DNA of 45,870 nucleotides from Candidatus Gemmiger excrementavium (GTDB taxonomy: Bacteria > Bacillota > Clostridia > Oscillospirales > Ruminococcaceae). Shown one piece after another: positions 1 through 8,961 of the stretch. A model generated the notes under the pieces. It did no database searches. It worked only from the letters and a program-made list of their open reading frames with translations, and had not been told where the DNA came from. The stretch lies in the NCBI GenBank assembly GCA_019116485.1, contig DXBO01000056.1:1-45870 (forward strand), written 5' to 3'. Numbering within the stretch: the stretch's first letter is position 1; each line of letters begins with the position of its first letter. Made by a program: the position numbers and the translations under genes.

Positions 1-740
1 TTGTTCTTGGAGATGTACAAGCTGGACTGGAACCAGTCGTTCCAGTAGCCGAAGGTCAGGAACAAACCGATGGTGGCGAACACAGGCTTGGAGATGGGCA
101 CCACGATGCGGCTGAAGATGGTCAGCTGGGAGGCGCCGTCGATCTTGGCCGACTCGATGATGGAGTCGGGGATGGTGGTGCGGAAGAAGGTCTTGGATAT
201 GATGACGTTGAAACTGGATACCGCCAGCGGCAGGATCAGACACCAGATGGTATCGTTCAGGTGCAGCATATTGGCCACCACCACGTAGTTGGCCACCATG
301 CCGCCGTTGAAGATCATGGGGATGAAGACCACCCAGTTGAAGAACCCGCGCAGACGGTACTGCGGGCGGGAGAGAACATAGCCCATGCTGGTGGTCAGCA
401 GAACGCCCAGCACCGTGCCGATGACGGTGACGATGATGGAGATCAGCAGCGCGTGGGCGATGGTGCCGCGCTCGTTCCACAGGAACATGTAAGCGCTGTT
501 GGAGAAGGTCTCGGGGATGAGGGCGTAGCCGTTCAGGCGGATGGATTCCTCAGAACTGACCGAGATCATCACCACGTAGACGACGGGGAACAGGCAGATG
601 AAGGAGAGCACCGCGAACAACACGTTGAACAGGGCGTTGGTAACGGGCTTGATCTGGTTCATGTGCGCGGTAGCGCGGGCCTCTTCCCGTTCCAGGGCTT
701 TTTCCGCTTTGCGGGCCTGGCGTTTTTCGGTAAGTGTCAT
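1..740 (-). CDS. Carbohydrate ABC transporter permease (LplC/YtcP-like), truncated by the window's left edge
   Basis: Minus-strand frame open from ATG at 740 to the edge: MTLTEKRQARKAEKALEREEARATAHMNQIKPVTNALFNVLF...; permease EAA-type motif IIESAKIDGASQLTIFSRIVVPISKP. Confidence 0.88.
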   Translation of the reverse strand, partial: MTLTEKRQARKAEKALEREEARATAHMNQIKPVTNALFNVLFAVLSFICLFPVVYVVMISVSSEESIRLNGYALIPETFSNSAYMFLWNERGTIAHALLISIIVTVIGTVLGVLLTTSMGYVLSRPQYRLRGFFNWVVFIPMIFNGGMVANYVVVANMLHLNDTIWCLILPLAVSSFNVIISKTFFRTTIPDSIIESAKIDGASQLTIFSRIVVPISKPVFATIGLFLTFGYWNDWFQSSLYISKN

Positions 741-754
741 GGTGTGCTCCTTCC

Positions 755-1726
755 TCAGATGATGGCGCTGTCTTCATCGAGCTTGGAGACGATGAAGTTG
801 GTCAGCAGGATGGTCACGCAGCAGCAGACCGCCTGGAACAGACCCGCCGCGGCGGTCTGGCCGATGCTGGCCTGGCTCTGCAGGGCCTGGTAGATGAAGG
901 TGTCGAAGGTGCTGGCCACGTTGTACAGCGAGTTGGGCACGCCCTGGGTCACCTGGTAGAACAGGCCGAAGTCGGAGTAGAAGATCTTGCCGATGTTCAG
1001 GATGAACATCATGATAATCATGGGCTTGATGGAAGGAATGGTGATGTACTTGGCCTGCTGCCATTTGGTGGCGCCGTCCAGGATGGCGGCTTCGTACAGG
1101 GTGTTGTCAATGCCGGTGATGCTGGCCAGATAGACCACCATGTTGTAGCCCAGGCTCTTCCAGGTGGACATGAACGCCAGGATGAAGGGCCAGTACACAG
1201 GGGCCGAGTACCACATGACCTTTTCGCCGCCCAGGGCGGTGATGATGTTGTTGGCCAGGCCCTTGTCCGGGTTCAGGAAAGCGTAGACAAAGTAGCTGAC
1301 CACGACCCAGGACATGAAGTAGGGGAAGAACATCATGGTCTGGTAGCATTTGGACGCCCGTTTGGAGTACAGCTGATTGATGAGGATGGCCAGCGTGACC
1401 GGGATCAGCAGGTTGATGACGATGAACACCAGGTTATACAGAATGGTGTTGCGCAGCAGCATGCCGAAAGTGTTGCTGGACAGGAAGAAGTTGAAGTTCT
1501 TGAACCCGCACCAGTCGCTTTGGAACAGGCTGACCAGGAAACCCTTGCCCGGCACCAGCTTGAAATCCTTGAAGGAGATGATCAAGCCGAACATGGGCAG
1601 GTAGCAGAACACCGCGAACCATATGGTGGCGGGCAGACCCAGCAGCGTCAGCTCGGTGTCGTCCCGGGACCAGTGCCTGCGTTTGGGCCGGGATTGCGGT
1701 GCGCCTGCGGTCTTCTCATTTTTCAT
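755..1726 (-). CDS. Carbohydrate ABC transporter permease (LplB-like)
   Basis: 323 aa ORF; multiple TM segments; EAA motif YEAAILDGATKWQQAKYITIPSIKP. Confidence 0.92.
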   Translation of the reverse strand: MKNEKTAGAPQSRPKRRHWSRDDTELTLLGLPATIWFAVFCYLPMFGLIISFKDFKLVPGKGFLVSLFQSDWCGFKNFNFFLSSNTFGMLLRNTILYNLVFIVINLLIPVTLAILINQLYSKRASKCYQTMMFFPYFMSWVVVSYFVYAFLNPDKGLANNIITALGGEKVMWYSAPVYWPFILAFMSTWKSLGYNMVVYLASITGIDNTLYEAAILDGATKWQQAKYITIPSIKPMIIMMFILNIGKIFYSDFGLFYQVTQGVPNSLYNVASTFDTFIYQALQSQASIGQTAAAGLFQAVCCCVTILLTNFIVSKLDEDSAII

Positions 1727-1778
1727 GTGAGATACTCCTTTCGACGAATTGTGCGGGGCTGCCTACGCGCTCTCCGTC

Positions 1779-1794
1779 GTTAACACTGGTTAAC
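1779..1794. promoter_or_regulatory. Candidate LacI-family operator 1
   Basis: GTTAACACTGGTTAAC, between the permease promoter and gene; shares the TTAAC-N6-GTTAAC-type architecture with 1971-1986. Confidence 0.5.
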
Positions 1795-1828
1795 ATGTTA
1801 CCCTCGCACGTTTTCATTTGTTAGCTTA

Positions 1829-1857
1829 ATAGTAACCGCTGAACGCGGCTTCGTCAA
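1829..1857 (-). promoter_or_regulatory. Sigma-A-like promoter for the sugar ABC permease operon
   Basis: Minus strand TTGACG-17 bp-TACTAT (-35 at 1857-1852, -10 at 1834-1829). Confidence 0.6.
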
Positions 1858-1970
1858 CCGTCAAACTGCACAAATTTCAAGAGTTTTTGTTGGCGCTGTA
1901 AAAATTTTGTGATAATTACCCAAAAATGTAACCGAACTGTGAACGGGCAAAGAATGCGAAAAATGTTTAC

Positions 1971-1986
1971 ATTAACAAATGTTAAC
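1971..1986. promoter_or_regulatory. Candidate LacI-family operator 2
   Basis: ATTAACAAATGTTAAC, 8 bp upstream of the -35 box of the LacI regulator promoter. Confidence 0.5.
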
Positions 1987-1993
1987 CAATGTA

Positions 1994-2022
1994 TTGCCTT
2001 TTTTCGGCGGGTGCGGTATAAT
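1994..2022 (+). promoter_or_regulatory. Promoter of LacI-family regulator
   Basis: TTGCCT-17 bp-TATAAT. Confidence 0.65.
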
Positions 2023-2057
2023 ACAGGCAGGCAAAAACAGACTGGGAGCGTGTCGTC

Positions 2058-3086
2058 ATGTGTAAACTTACCATGCAGGATATCGCCGATGCACTGTCCA
2101 CTTCCCGTGTGACGGTGTGGAAGGCGCTGAACAACCGGCCCGGCGTTTCCGACACGCTGCGCCGTCAAATCCAGGAAAAAGCGCGGGAGATGGGCTACGC
2201 CCCGGCGGGCGCCGTGCCCCTTGCCGCGCCGGAAACGCCCCATGGCCGCAACGTGGCGGTGGTGGTTTGCCGGCCTGAGTCCTCACTGTTCTGGATGCAG
2301 ATCATCCACCAGATCGCCAAGGACCTGTCGGAACAAAGCGTTAACCTGATGTATACTTATCTGCCAACCTCCTGCAAAGAGGGGTACGTACTGCCCGGCA
2401 GCCTGACCGACGGCTCGGTAGAGGGGATCATCGTACTCAACGTCTATTCCGAACAGCTGCTGACCATGCTGGCGGCGCTGCCCCAGCCCAAGGTCTACCT
2501 GGATACCATCCCCACCCTGCCTTTCTCAGGGTTACACGGCGATCTTTTGTTAATCGAAGGCCGTGCTTCCCTGCGGCAGATCACCGGACGCCTGCTGGAC
2601 CAGGGCCGCACCCGGCTGGGGTTTCTGGGGGATGTGAACTACGCCCAGACCAACACGGACCGCTACCAGGGCTTTCTGGACGCTTTCGCGGAGCGGGGGC
2701 TCAAACCGGACCCGGCGCTGTGCCTTACGGGGCCGCTGGGGCTGCGCACCCATTATGAGGAGATCAGCTATTTCCTGGAGCATCTGCCCGCCCGGCCGGA
2801 CGGATTTGTCTGCGTCAGTGACTACATTGCCCACTTTATCCAGCTCTATTTTGAGGAACACGGCACCGACCCCGAGGGCCGCATTGCCCTGACCGGCTTC
2901 GACAACAACGCCGAGTACCTCAACGTGGCCGAGCGCATCACCACCGTGGAAGTGCACCCCAAGACCCTGGGCGCCCGGCTGGCCAACAAAATCCTGTTCC
3001 TGCTGGAACATCCCGGCGTCGGGCGGGAGGTCAGCTATGCGGCCACCGAGGTGCTGTACCGCGGCCTGCTGGCCGGGCAGGACTGA
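2058..3086 (+). CDS. LacI family transcriptional regulator
   Basis: 342 aa; N-terminal HTH MQDIADALSTSRVTVWKALNNRPGVSDTLRRQIQEKAREMGY followed by a periplasmic-binding-like domain. Confidence 0.95.
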   Translation: MCKLTMQDIADALSTSRVTVWKALNNRPGVSDTLRRQIQEKAREMGYAPAGAVPLAAPETPHGRNVAVVVCRPESSLFWMQIIHQIAKDLSEQSVNLMYTYLPTSCKEGYVLPGSLTDGSVEGIIVLNVYSEQLLTMLAALPQPKVYLDTIPTLPFSGLHGDLLLIEGRASLRQITGRLLDQGRTRLGFLGDVNYAQTNTDRYQGFLDAFAERGLKPDPALCLTGPLGLRTHYEEISYFLEHLPARPDGFVCVSDYIAHFIQLYFEEHGTDPEGRIALTGFDNNAEYLNVAERITTVEVHPKTLGARLANKILFLLEHPGVGREVSYAATEVLYRGLLAGQD

Positions 3087-3120
3087 ACCCGCGCCCCGTA
3101 CCCCAAGACAGCTGAAAACA

Positions 3121-3157
3121 CAAAGCCCCCGCCGCAGTTTTTGCGGCGGGGGCTTTG
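3121..3157. terminator. Bidirectional intrinsic terminator between convergent genes
   Basis: AAAGCCCCCGCCGCA-GTTT-TTGCGGCGGGGGCTTT. Confidence 0.85.
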
Positions 3158-3175
3158 TGCGCAGAGGGGGGGGAT

Positions 3176-4945
3176 TCAGTCGGCCCGGCGGGGCAGGGGG
3201 GCGGGGCCCTGTACGCAGGCCAGGATCACCCGGATGGGCTCCCCGTCGGGGGATACCACCCGGTAGTCTCCTGCGTCCTGGGGAAGCACGCAGGTCTCGG
3301 CATAATGCAGGGCAAAGGGGGCAAAGGCACCGCTGGGGCTGACCAGCAGCGCCCGGCGGCCTTCCACCAGGTTGAGCATATGCACACTGCCGTTGCGGGC
3401 CACGGTGGCCTCAGTGCAGGTGCTGATGCGCCAGGTGTCCAGGAACTCCCGCTCCTGCAGGCCGGTGCGTTCCACCTGGCAATTCTCGTCGGTGTATACA
3501 GTGGTCTGGCGGTCCACCAGCTGTTCCTGCACCCAGCGGGTGTCGCGGTCCCACTGGATGTTGGCCAGGCCGTGGTCCAGATGGATGGGCCGGGGTTTGC
3601 CGTCCAGGTCCAGGCGGCCCCAGTCCCACAGTTTGAAGGTGAAGATATAGGGGGTGGCGCTGATCTCCAGCACCATGGTGCCCGCGCCCGACCCGTGCAC
3701 GGTGCCGGCGGGGATCAGCAGGTGATCGTGCTTTTTCACCGGGATGCGGTTGATGTACTGCTCGGCGGGGAAGGGGGCTTCCCCGGTCTGGGCCCGGCGC
3801 AGGTCGGCCTCCATGGCGGCGGGGTCGGCGCCGGTGCGCAGGCCCAGCCACACGGCGGCGTCGGGGCCCGCGTCCAGGATGTAGTAACTCTCGTCCTGGG
3901 TGTAGCGCATATTGAACTGCTGCTGGATGTACTCGGTCAGGGGATGCACCTGCAGCGACAGGTTCTGGCCGCCCACCGTGTCCAGCATATCAAACCGGAT
4001 GGGGAACTCTTTGCCGAAGCGGGCGTGTACCCGTTCCCCCAGCAGGGCCCGGGGCTGCTGCAGCACCAGGTTCATGGCCGGGGTCTGCAGCAGCCGGCCG
4101 TCAAAGTCCAGCAGCAGGCTGTTTTCTTCCGGCACGCCGTCAAAGCTCCAGGCGTAGTTGGAACCGTTGTCCGGCAGGGCAAAATGGTCCTTCATCCAGT
4201 GGCCGCCCCATACCCCCGGGTCAAAGTAGGGCACCAGCCGGAACGGCTGGCGGGCGGTCTGGCGCAGGGCTTCCCGGTAGGCGGGGCCGTCCACCATCAC
4301 AGGGCTGCCCTGGGTGGTCATGTCCAGATAAAAGTCCATGGTGTTCAGCAGGTGGTCTTTTTCCCGGTCCGCCCAGCGCCATTCGGCAAAATAGCCCCGT
4401 TTGTACTTTTCCAGTTTGGGCAGGTTGGTGCGGGCGGTGCGCCAGTTGTCCATGCCACGGCGGTAGCGCAGCTGAATCTCCCACCGGGTGATGTCCGCCA
4501 CCACCTGCAGGTCGCCGGGGTGTACCAGCGCCGCCCCCACGCCATAGACCAGCACCAGCCCCTCCGGCGCCTGTTCGATGCGGCGCCGGGCCTCGGCGAT
4601 CTTTTCCGGGTAGAAAAAGTCCCCCAGCCGCCGTACCGTCAGGATGCCGAACACCGGGTCCCCGGGCAGCAGGTCCCGTTCCAGGGCGGCGTCCAGCTTT
4701 TCCGGTTCCAGGGCCAGGTCGTCGCTGTGGATCACCAGCACCGGGTCCAGGGCGGCCAGGCCCGCGGCCAGTTCGGCCTGGTCCACACCGGGGTAGCAGT
4801 CAACCGTGACGACCCGCCGCCCGGCAGCGGCGGCTTTCAGGGCGGGGGCAATGTGGGCAAAACCGGCGTGGTACTGCACGCCGGGGCAGTGCACCGCCAC
4901 CCGGGGCAAGGTGCGGTAGGGGGCGGATTGGGCGTTTTGGGGCAT
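3176..4945 (-). CDS. Class I mannose-6-phosphate isomerase-like protein with N-terminal uridine-kinase-like extension
   Basis: 589 aa from ATG at 4945 (RBS AAGGA); C-terminal ManA-like cupin motifs (FDMLDTVGGQNLSLQVHPL, DESYYILDAGPDA, IPAGTVHGSGAGTMVLEIS); N-terminal part has kinase-like pattern without a canonical Walker A. Confidence 0.85.
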   Translation of the reverse strand: MPQNAQSAPYRTLPRVAVHCPGVQYHAGFAHIAPALKAAAAGRRVVTVDCYPGVDQAELAAGLAALDPVLVIHSDDLALEPEKLDAALERDLLPGDPVFGILTVRRLGDFFYPEKIAEARRRIEQAPEGLVLVYGVGAALVHPGDLQVVADITRWEIQLRYRRGMDNWRTARTNLPKLEKYKRGYFAEWRWADREKDHLLNTMDFYLDMTTQGSPVMVDGPAYREALRQTARQPFRLVPYFDPGVWGGHWMKDHFALPDNGSNYAWSFDGVPEENSLLLDFDGRLLQTPAMNLVLQQPRALLGERVHARFGKEFPIRFDMLDTVGGQNLSLQVHPLTEYIQQQFNMRYTQDESYYILDAGPDAAVWLGLRTGADPAAMEADLRRAQTGEAPFPAEQYINRIPVKKHDHLLIPAGTVHGSGAGTMVLEISATPYIFTFKLWDWGRLDLDGKPRPIHLDHGLANIQWDRDTRWVQEQLVDRQTTVYTDENCQVERTGLQEREFLDTWRISTCTEATVARNGSVHMLNLVEGRRALLVSPSGAFAPFALHYAETCVLPQDAGDYRVVSPDGEPIRVILACVQGPAPLPRRAD

Positions 4946-5063
4946 GATGGGGTCCTTCCTTTCCATGAATTTAGCTACAGCATAGGCCTTTACAACTGAA
5001 ATGTCAATACATAAATTGAAAAAACTACAAAAAACGAAATATATGTAATTACAAATAAGGCGG

Positions 5064-5092
5064 TTTACAAGACCGGCACAACCTGCTATACT
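5064..5092 (+). promoter_or_regulatory. Promoter of ROK kinase
   Basis: TTTACA-17 bp-TATACT. Confidence 0.6.
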
Positions 5093-5137
5093 ACAGCTAC
5101 AAGCACCCCGTACATTACAGGAAAGAAGGCAACCACT

Positions 5138-6019
5138 ATGCAAAATCCCCTGCTTTGTCTTGACGTGGGCGGCACCGAGCTCAAGGGCGCGGTGGTCAGC
5201 GAGGGCCGCGTGCTCACGCCGCTGCGCCATTTTCCCGCCCGCTCCCATGAGGACCGGGAAACGCTGCTGCAGCATTTCACCGACGTTTTTCGCACCCTGA
5301 AAGAGCAGCCCGGCGGCCCGGCGCAGATCGGCGGGCTGCGGCTGGCTTTCCCCGGGCCTTTCGATTACAGCAACGGCATCTGCCTGGTGCGTGGACTGGA
5401 CAAGTACGACGCGCTGTATGGCGTCAGCCTGCGGGAAGAACTGTTTGCCCGGCTGCCCGGCTGGCTGGAAAGCCCGGCGGACATCCGCTTTGTCAACGAT
5501 GTGGCGGCCTTTGCCCTGGGCCAGACCCATTATGGCGACGCCCGGGGCACCGCCCGGTCCATGTCGGTGTGCATCGGCACCGGGTGCGGCAGCGCTTTCT
5601 GCCTGGGGGACAAGGTGGCCCCGGCGGGCACCCCCGGTGTGCCTGAAACCGGCGAGATCTACGCCACCCCCTTCCTGGGCCAGTGCATCGACGATGTGAT
5701 CTCCAAGCGGGGGTTGGTGGCGCTGACCACCCAGCGGCTGGGCACGCCGCTGGAAGGCGCCGAGCTGGCTGCCCGGGTGGCGGCGGGGGACGCGGCAGCA
5801 GCCGACTGCTTCCTGGAATTCGGCGGCCGTCTGCGGGATGCCCTGGCACCCTTCCTGCGGGATTTCCGTCCTGAATGCCTGTGCCTGGGCGGGCAGATCA
5901 CCCGCAGTTTTGCCATGTTCGGCGCCCCGCTGCAGGCGCTGTGTGAGGAATCGGGCATTGCGCTGTATATCGCGGCGGATACCTCGGTGCTGGCCATGCA
6001 GGGCCTGTGCACATTGTAA
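5138..6019 (+). CDS. ROK family sugar kinase
   Basis: 293 aa; LCLDVGGTELKGAVV N-terminal ATP-binding motif; FVNDVAAFALGQTHYG; SVCIGTGCGSAFCLGDKV. Confidence 0.92.
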   Translation: MQNPLLCLDVGGTELKGAVVSEGRVLTPLRHFPARSHEDRETLLQHFTDVFRTLKEQPGGPAQIGGLRLAFPGPFDYSNGICLVRGLDKYDALYGVSLREELFARLPGWLESPADIRFVNDVAAFALGQTHYGDARGTARSMSVCIGTGCGSAFCLGDKVAPAGTPGVPETGEIYATPFLGQCIDDVISKRGLVALTTQRLGTPLEGAELAARVAAGDAAAADCFLEFGGRLRDALAPFLRDFRPECLCLGGQITRSFAMFGAPLQALCEESGIALYIAADTSVLAMQGLCTL

Positions 6020-6045
6020 AGCATTTTCTGTGTCATAGAACAAAT

Positions 6046-6077
6046 GCGCCCCGGGCGGCTTTGGCCACCCGGGGCGC
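6046..6077. terminator. Intrinsic terminator between convergent genes
   Basis: GCGCCCCGGG...CCCGGGGCGC hairpin. Confidence 0.7.
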
Positions 6078-6091
6078 GTGTCCTTTTTGGG

Positions 6092-7225
6092 TCATAGCTG
6101 GTCCAGAAACTGCCGGATAAAATGCAGCGCCACCCCCAGGGGAACGGCATGACGGGGGTACTGCCCCAGCCGCACATAGGCGGCCTTGTCGTCAAAGGGG
6201 TCCCGGCGGGCCACCAGGCGGCGCAGTTCCGGCAGATAGGGGGCCAGATGCTGGGCCAGGTAGCCGCCCAGCACCACGTCGCAGTCCAGCGCCATGCGGA
6301 TGGCCGCAATGCCGGTGGCCAGGTGTTCCAGATAATCCCCCCACAGGGTGCGGTAGGCCAGATTGCCCGCCGCCAGCCCGGCAAAGAACTGTTCCACCGT
6401 GATGCCCAGGTCGGTGGACAGCCGGGCCGAGGAACAGTAGGCCTCCAGACAGCCTTGCCGCCCGCAGGGGCAGGGCAGCCCTCCGGGTTCCACACAGATA
6501 TGGCCGAACTCCCCGCTGCGTCCGTTGACCCCCGCATAGGGGGCGCCGTCCAGCAGCACGGCGCCGCCCACCCCGCCCTCCAGCGAGAGATAGGCGATGC
6601 TGGCCCGGTCCTGCCGGGCAAACCACTCGGCATAGCCGCCGCTGGTGGCGTCGTTGCGGAATACGCAGGGGTAGGGCAGGGCGTCGGCCAGGGGGCGCAG
6701 GTCGGGGTCCCGCAACCGCAGGGTGGGGGCGCTGACCAGCCGGGTGCGTTCCGCATCCAGCACGCCGGGCAGGGCAATGCCCACCCCCAGCAGCTTTTCC
6801 CGGTTGAGCCCGAAATCGGTGAGGAACTGCTCTGTCGCTTCGGCCAGCCAGCGGCCCAGGCAGGCGGTGTCGTCGGTGCGGGGATGGTCGCACTTGCGGT
6901 AGGCGATCTCCTCCAGCCGCAGGTTGGCGGCCAGCAGCCGGAAATGATTGCCCGACACCGATACCCCCAGGGCGAAGCGGGCGTTTTCCGCCACACGCAG
7001 CCGGGCGGCGGGCCGCCCCCCGGTGGACTCCCGCACCCCGTCTGCCCGCACCAGTTCGGCCCGCAGCAGTTCGCTCAGGTTCTGGTGCACCGTGGGCAGG
7101 CTCAGGCCCAGGCGGTCAGCCAGTTCCTGTTTGGCGCAGCCCTCCGGTGTGTCGTACAGGCAGCGGTAGATGCGGTTGCGGGTCATCCGCCGCCGCTCGG
7201 TGGCGGTCTGGTGCAGCTTTTTCAT
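6092..7225 (-). CDS. ROK family transcriptional repressor (XylR/NagC type)
   Basis: 377 aa; N-terminal wHTH (NRIYRCLYDTPEGCAKQELADRLGLSLPTVHQNLSELLRAELV) plus ROK domain with CPCGRQGCLEAY zinc motif. Confidence 0.93.
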   Translation of the reverse strand: MKKLHQTATERRRMTRNRIYRCLYDTPEGCAKQELADRLGLSLPTVHQNLSELLRAELVRADGVRESTGGRPAARLRVAENARFALGVSVSGNHFRLLAANLRLEEIAYRKCDHPRTDDTACLGRWLAEATEQFLTDFGLNREKLLGVGIALPGVLDAERTRLVSAPTLRLRDPDLRPLADALPYPCVFRNDATSGGYAEWFARQDRASIAYLSLEGGVGGAVLLDGAPYAGVNGRSGEFGHICVEPGGLPCPCGRQGCLEAYCSSARLSTDLGITVEQFFAGLAAGNLAYRTLWGDYLEHLATGIAAIRMALDCDVVLGGYLAQHLAPYLPELRRLVARRDPFDDKAAYVRLGQYPRHAVPLGVALHFIRQFLDQL

Positions 7226-7365
7226 ACATTTCCCTCGTGGTTTTGCAAAAGTGGGGTGCTTTCCTGGTTCTTATCTTACGCCGGGACCGGGGCAAAAGTC
7301 AATCACGCCCCGGTGCTTTGGCAGATTTGCCCGGTTTTGGCGGGATATTTTGGCGGTTTTGGCCA

Positions 7366-7394
7366 TTGACATCCCCGGCGGCGTACAGTATGAT
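7366..7394 (+). promoter_or_regulatory. Promoter of xylulokinase / DUF4867 / isomerase operon
   Basis: TTGACA-17 bp-TATGAT. Confidence 0.7.
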
Positions 7395-7404
7395 AACAAA
7401 AGAG

Positions 7405-7429
7405 CTTTTATAAAATATCTTTACAAAAG
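7405..7429. promoter_or_regulatory. Candidate operator for the divergent ROK repressor
   Basis: Inverted repeat CTTTTATAAA-ATATC-TTTACAAAAG (10 bp arms, one mismatch) just downstream of the -10 box. Confidence 0.5.
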
Positions 7430-7453
7430 AATCGCGCGGAAGGGAGCTTTCCT

Positions 7454-8938
7454 ATGCTGTATATCGGTGTGGACCTGGGTACTTCGGCCTGCAAATTTCT
7501 GCTGGTGGACGACCAGGGCCGGGTCTGCCATCAGGTCACCCGTGATTACCCGCTGTGTATGCCCCGCCCCGGCTGGAGCGAGCAGGACCCCGCCCTGTGG
7601 TGGAAAGCCTGCCTGGACGGCATCCCGGCCCTGCTGGCAGGGTTCGACCCGGCGCAGGTGCAGGGCATCGGCGTGGGCGGCCAGATGCACGGCCTGGTGG
7701 CGCTGGACGGCGACGGCGCCGTGCTGCGCCCGGCCATTTTGTGGAACGATGGCCGCACCGCCGCCGAGACCGACTACCTGAACACGGTGGTGGGCCGCAA
7801 GACGCTGAGCCAATACACCGGCAACATCGCCTTTGCGGGGTTCACGGCGCCCAAGCTGCTCTGGATGCAGAAACATGAGCCGGAACTGTATGCCAGAATC
7901 GCCAAGATCCTGCTGCCCAAGGACTACCTGGTCTACAAGATGACCGGCGCTTTCTCCACCGATTATTCCGATGCCTCCGGCATGCTGCTGCTGGACGTGG
8001 AACACAAATGCTGGAGCAAAGAAATGTGCGAACTCTGCGGCGTGCAGCCTGAATGGCTGGCCGGCCTGTACGAGAGCTGGCAGCCGGTGGGCACCCTGCG
8101 GCCCGATGTGGCCGCCGCCCTGGGCCTGCCCGAGACCGTCAAGGTCTGCGCCGGCGCGGGGGACAACGCCGCAGCCGCCGTGGGCACCGGCACGGTGGGG
8201 CCGGGGCGGTGCAACATCAGCCTGGGCACCTCGGGCACCCTGTTCATTTCCAGCGATACTTTCGGCGTGGACGCCACCAACGGCCTGCACGCCTTCGCCC
8301 ATGCCGACGGCGGCTGGCACCTGATGGGCTGCATGCTGTCCGCCGCCTCCTGCAACAAGTGGTGGATGGACGATATCCTGAACGTCACCGACAGGGACTA
8401 CCCCGCCGAACAGGCCCCCATCACCCGGGAAACCCTGGGCCGCAACCCGGTATTTTTCCTGCCGTACTTGATGGGCGAGCGCAGCCCCATCAACGATACC
8501 GACGCCCGGGGCGTTTTCCTGGGCATGAGTATGGACACCACCCGGGCCGATATGACCCAGGCCGTGCTGGAAGGGGTGGCCTTTGCCCTGCGGGATTCCT
8601 TCGAGGTGGCCCGCTCCCTGGGCATTGCCATTCCCCGGTCCAACCTGTGCGGCGGCGGCGCCAAAAGCCCCTTGTGGGGCACCATCCTGGCCAACGTGCT
8701 GGGCATCCCGCTGGATATCCTGGTCACCGAGCAGGGCCCCGGCTACGGGGGTGCGCTGCTGGCCATGGTCTGCTGCGGGCAGTTTGCCGACGTACAACAG
8801 GCCGCCGACGCCCTGGTGCGGGTCAGCCGCACCATCGAGCCGGACGCCGAACTCACCGCCCGGTATGAGGAGCGGTATCAGAAATACAAGCAGATTTACC
8901 CTGCCTGCAGGCCGTTGTTCAAGCAGCTGGCGCAGTAA
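7454..8938 (+). CDS. xylB: Xylulokinase (FGGY family)
   Basis: 494 aa; MLYIGVDLGTSACKFLLVDDQG; GIGVGGQMHGLVALD; ILWNDGRT; CAGAGDNAAAAVGTGTV. Confidence 0.92.
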   Translation: MLYIGVDLGTSACKFLLVDDQGRVCHQVTRDYPLCMPRPGWSEQDPALWWKACLDGIPALLAGFDPAQVQGIGVGGQMHGLVALDGDGAVLRPAILWNDGRTAAETDYLNTVVGRKTLSQYTGNIAFAGFTAPKLLWMQKHEPELYARIAKILLPKDYLVYKMTGAFSTDYSDASGMLLLDVEHKCWSKEMCELCGVQPEWLAGLYESWQPVGTLRPDVAAALGLPETVKVCAGAGDNAAAAVGTGTVGPGRCNISLGTSGTLFISSDTFGVDATNGLHAFAHADGGWHLMGCMLSAASCNKWWMDDILNVTDRDYPAEQAPITRETLGRNPVFFLPYLMGERSPINDTDARGVFLGMSMDTTRADMTQAVLEGVAFALRDSFEVARSLGIAIPRSNLCGGGAKSPLWGTILANVLGIPLDILVTEQGPGYGGALLAMVCCGQFADVQQAADALVRVSRTIEPDAELTARYEERYQKYKQIYPACRPLFKQLAQ

Positions 8939-8961
8939 AGCAAAGGGAGGAGACAAGCCCC

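Noticed and set aside
1803-1820. CcpA cre-like site (ATGAAAACGTGCGAG on minus strand)
   Set aside because: Only the left half matches the cre consensus.
3155-4999. 614-aa plus-strand ORF
   Set aside because: Antisense to the mannose-6-phosphate-isomerase-like gene; Gly/Gln/His-rich composition typical of shadow ORFs in GC-rich DNA.
3176-6043. 955-aa minus-strand ORF from the track
   Set aside because: Its upstream ~360 aa run antisense to the ROK kinase and through the AT-rich promoter region; the real start is ATG 4945 with a good RBS.
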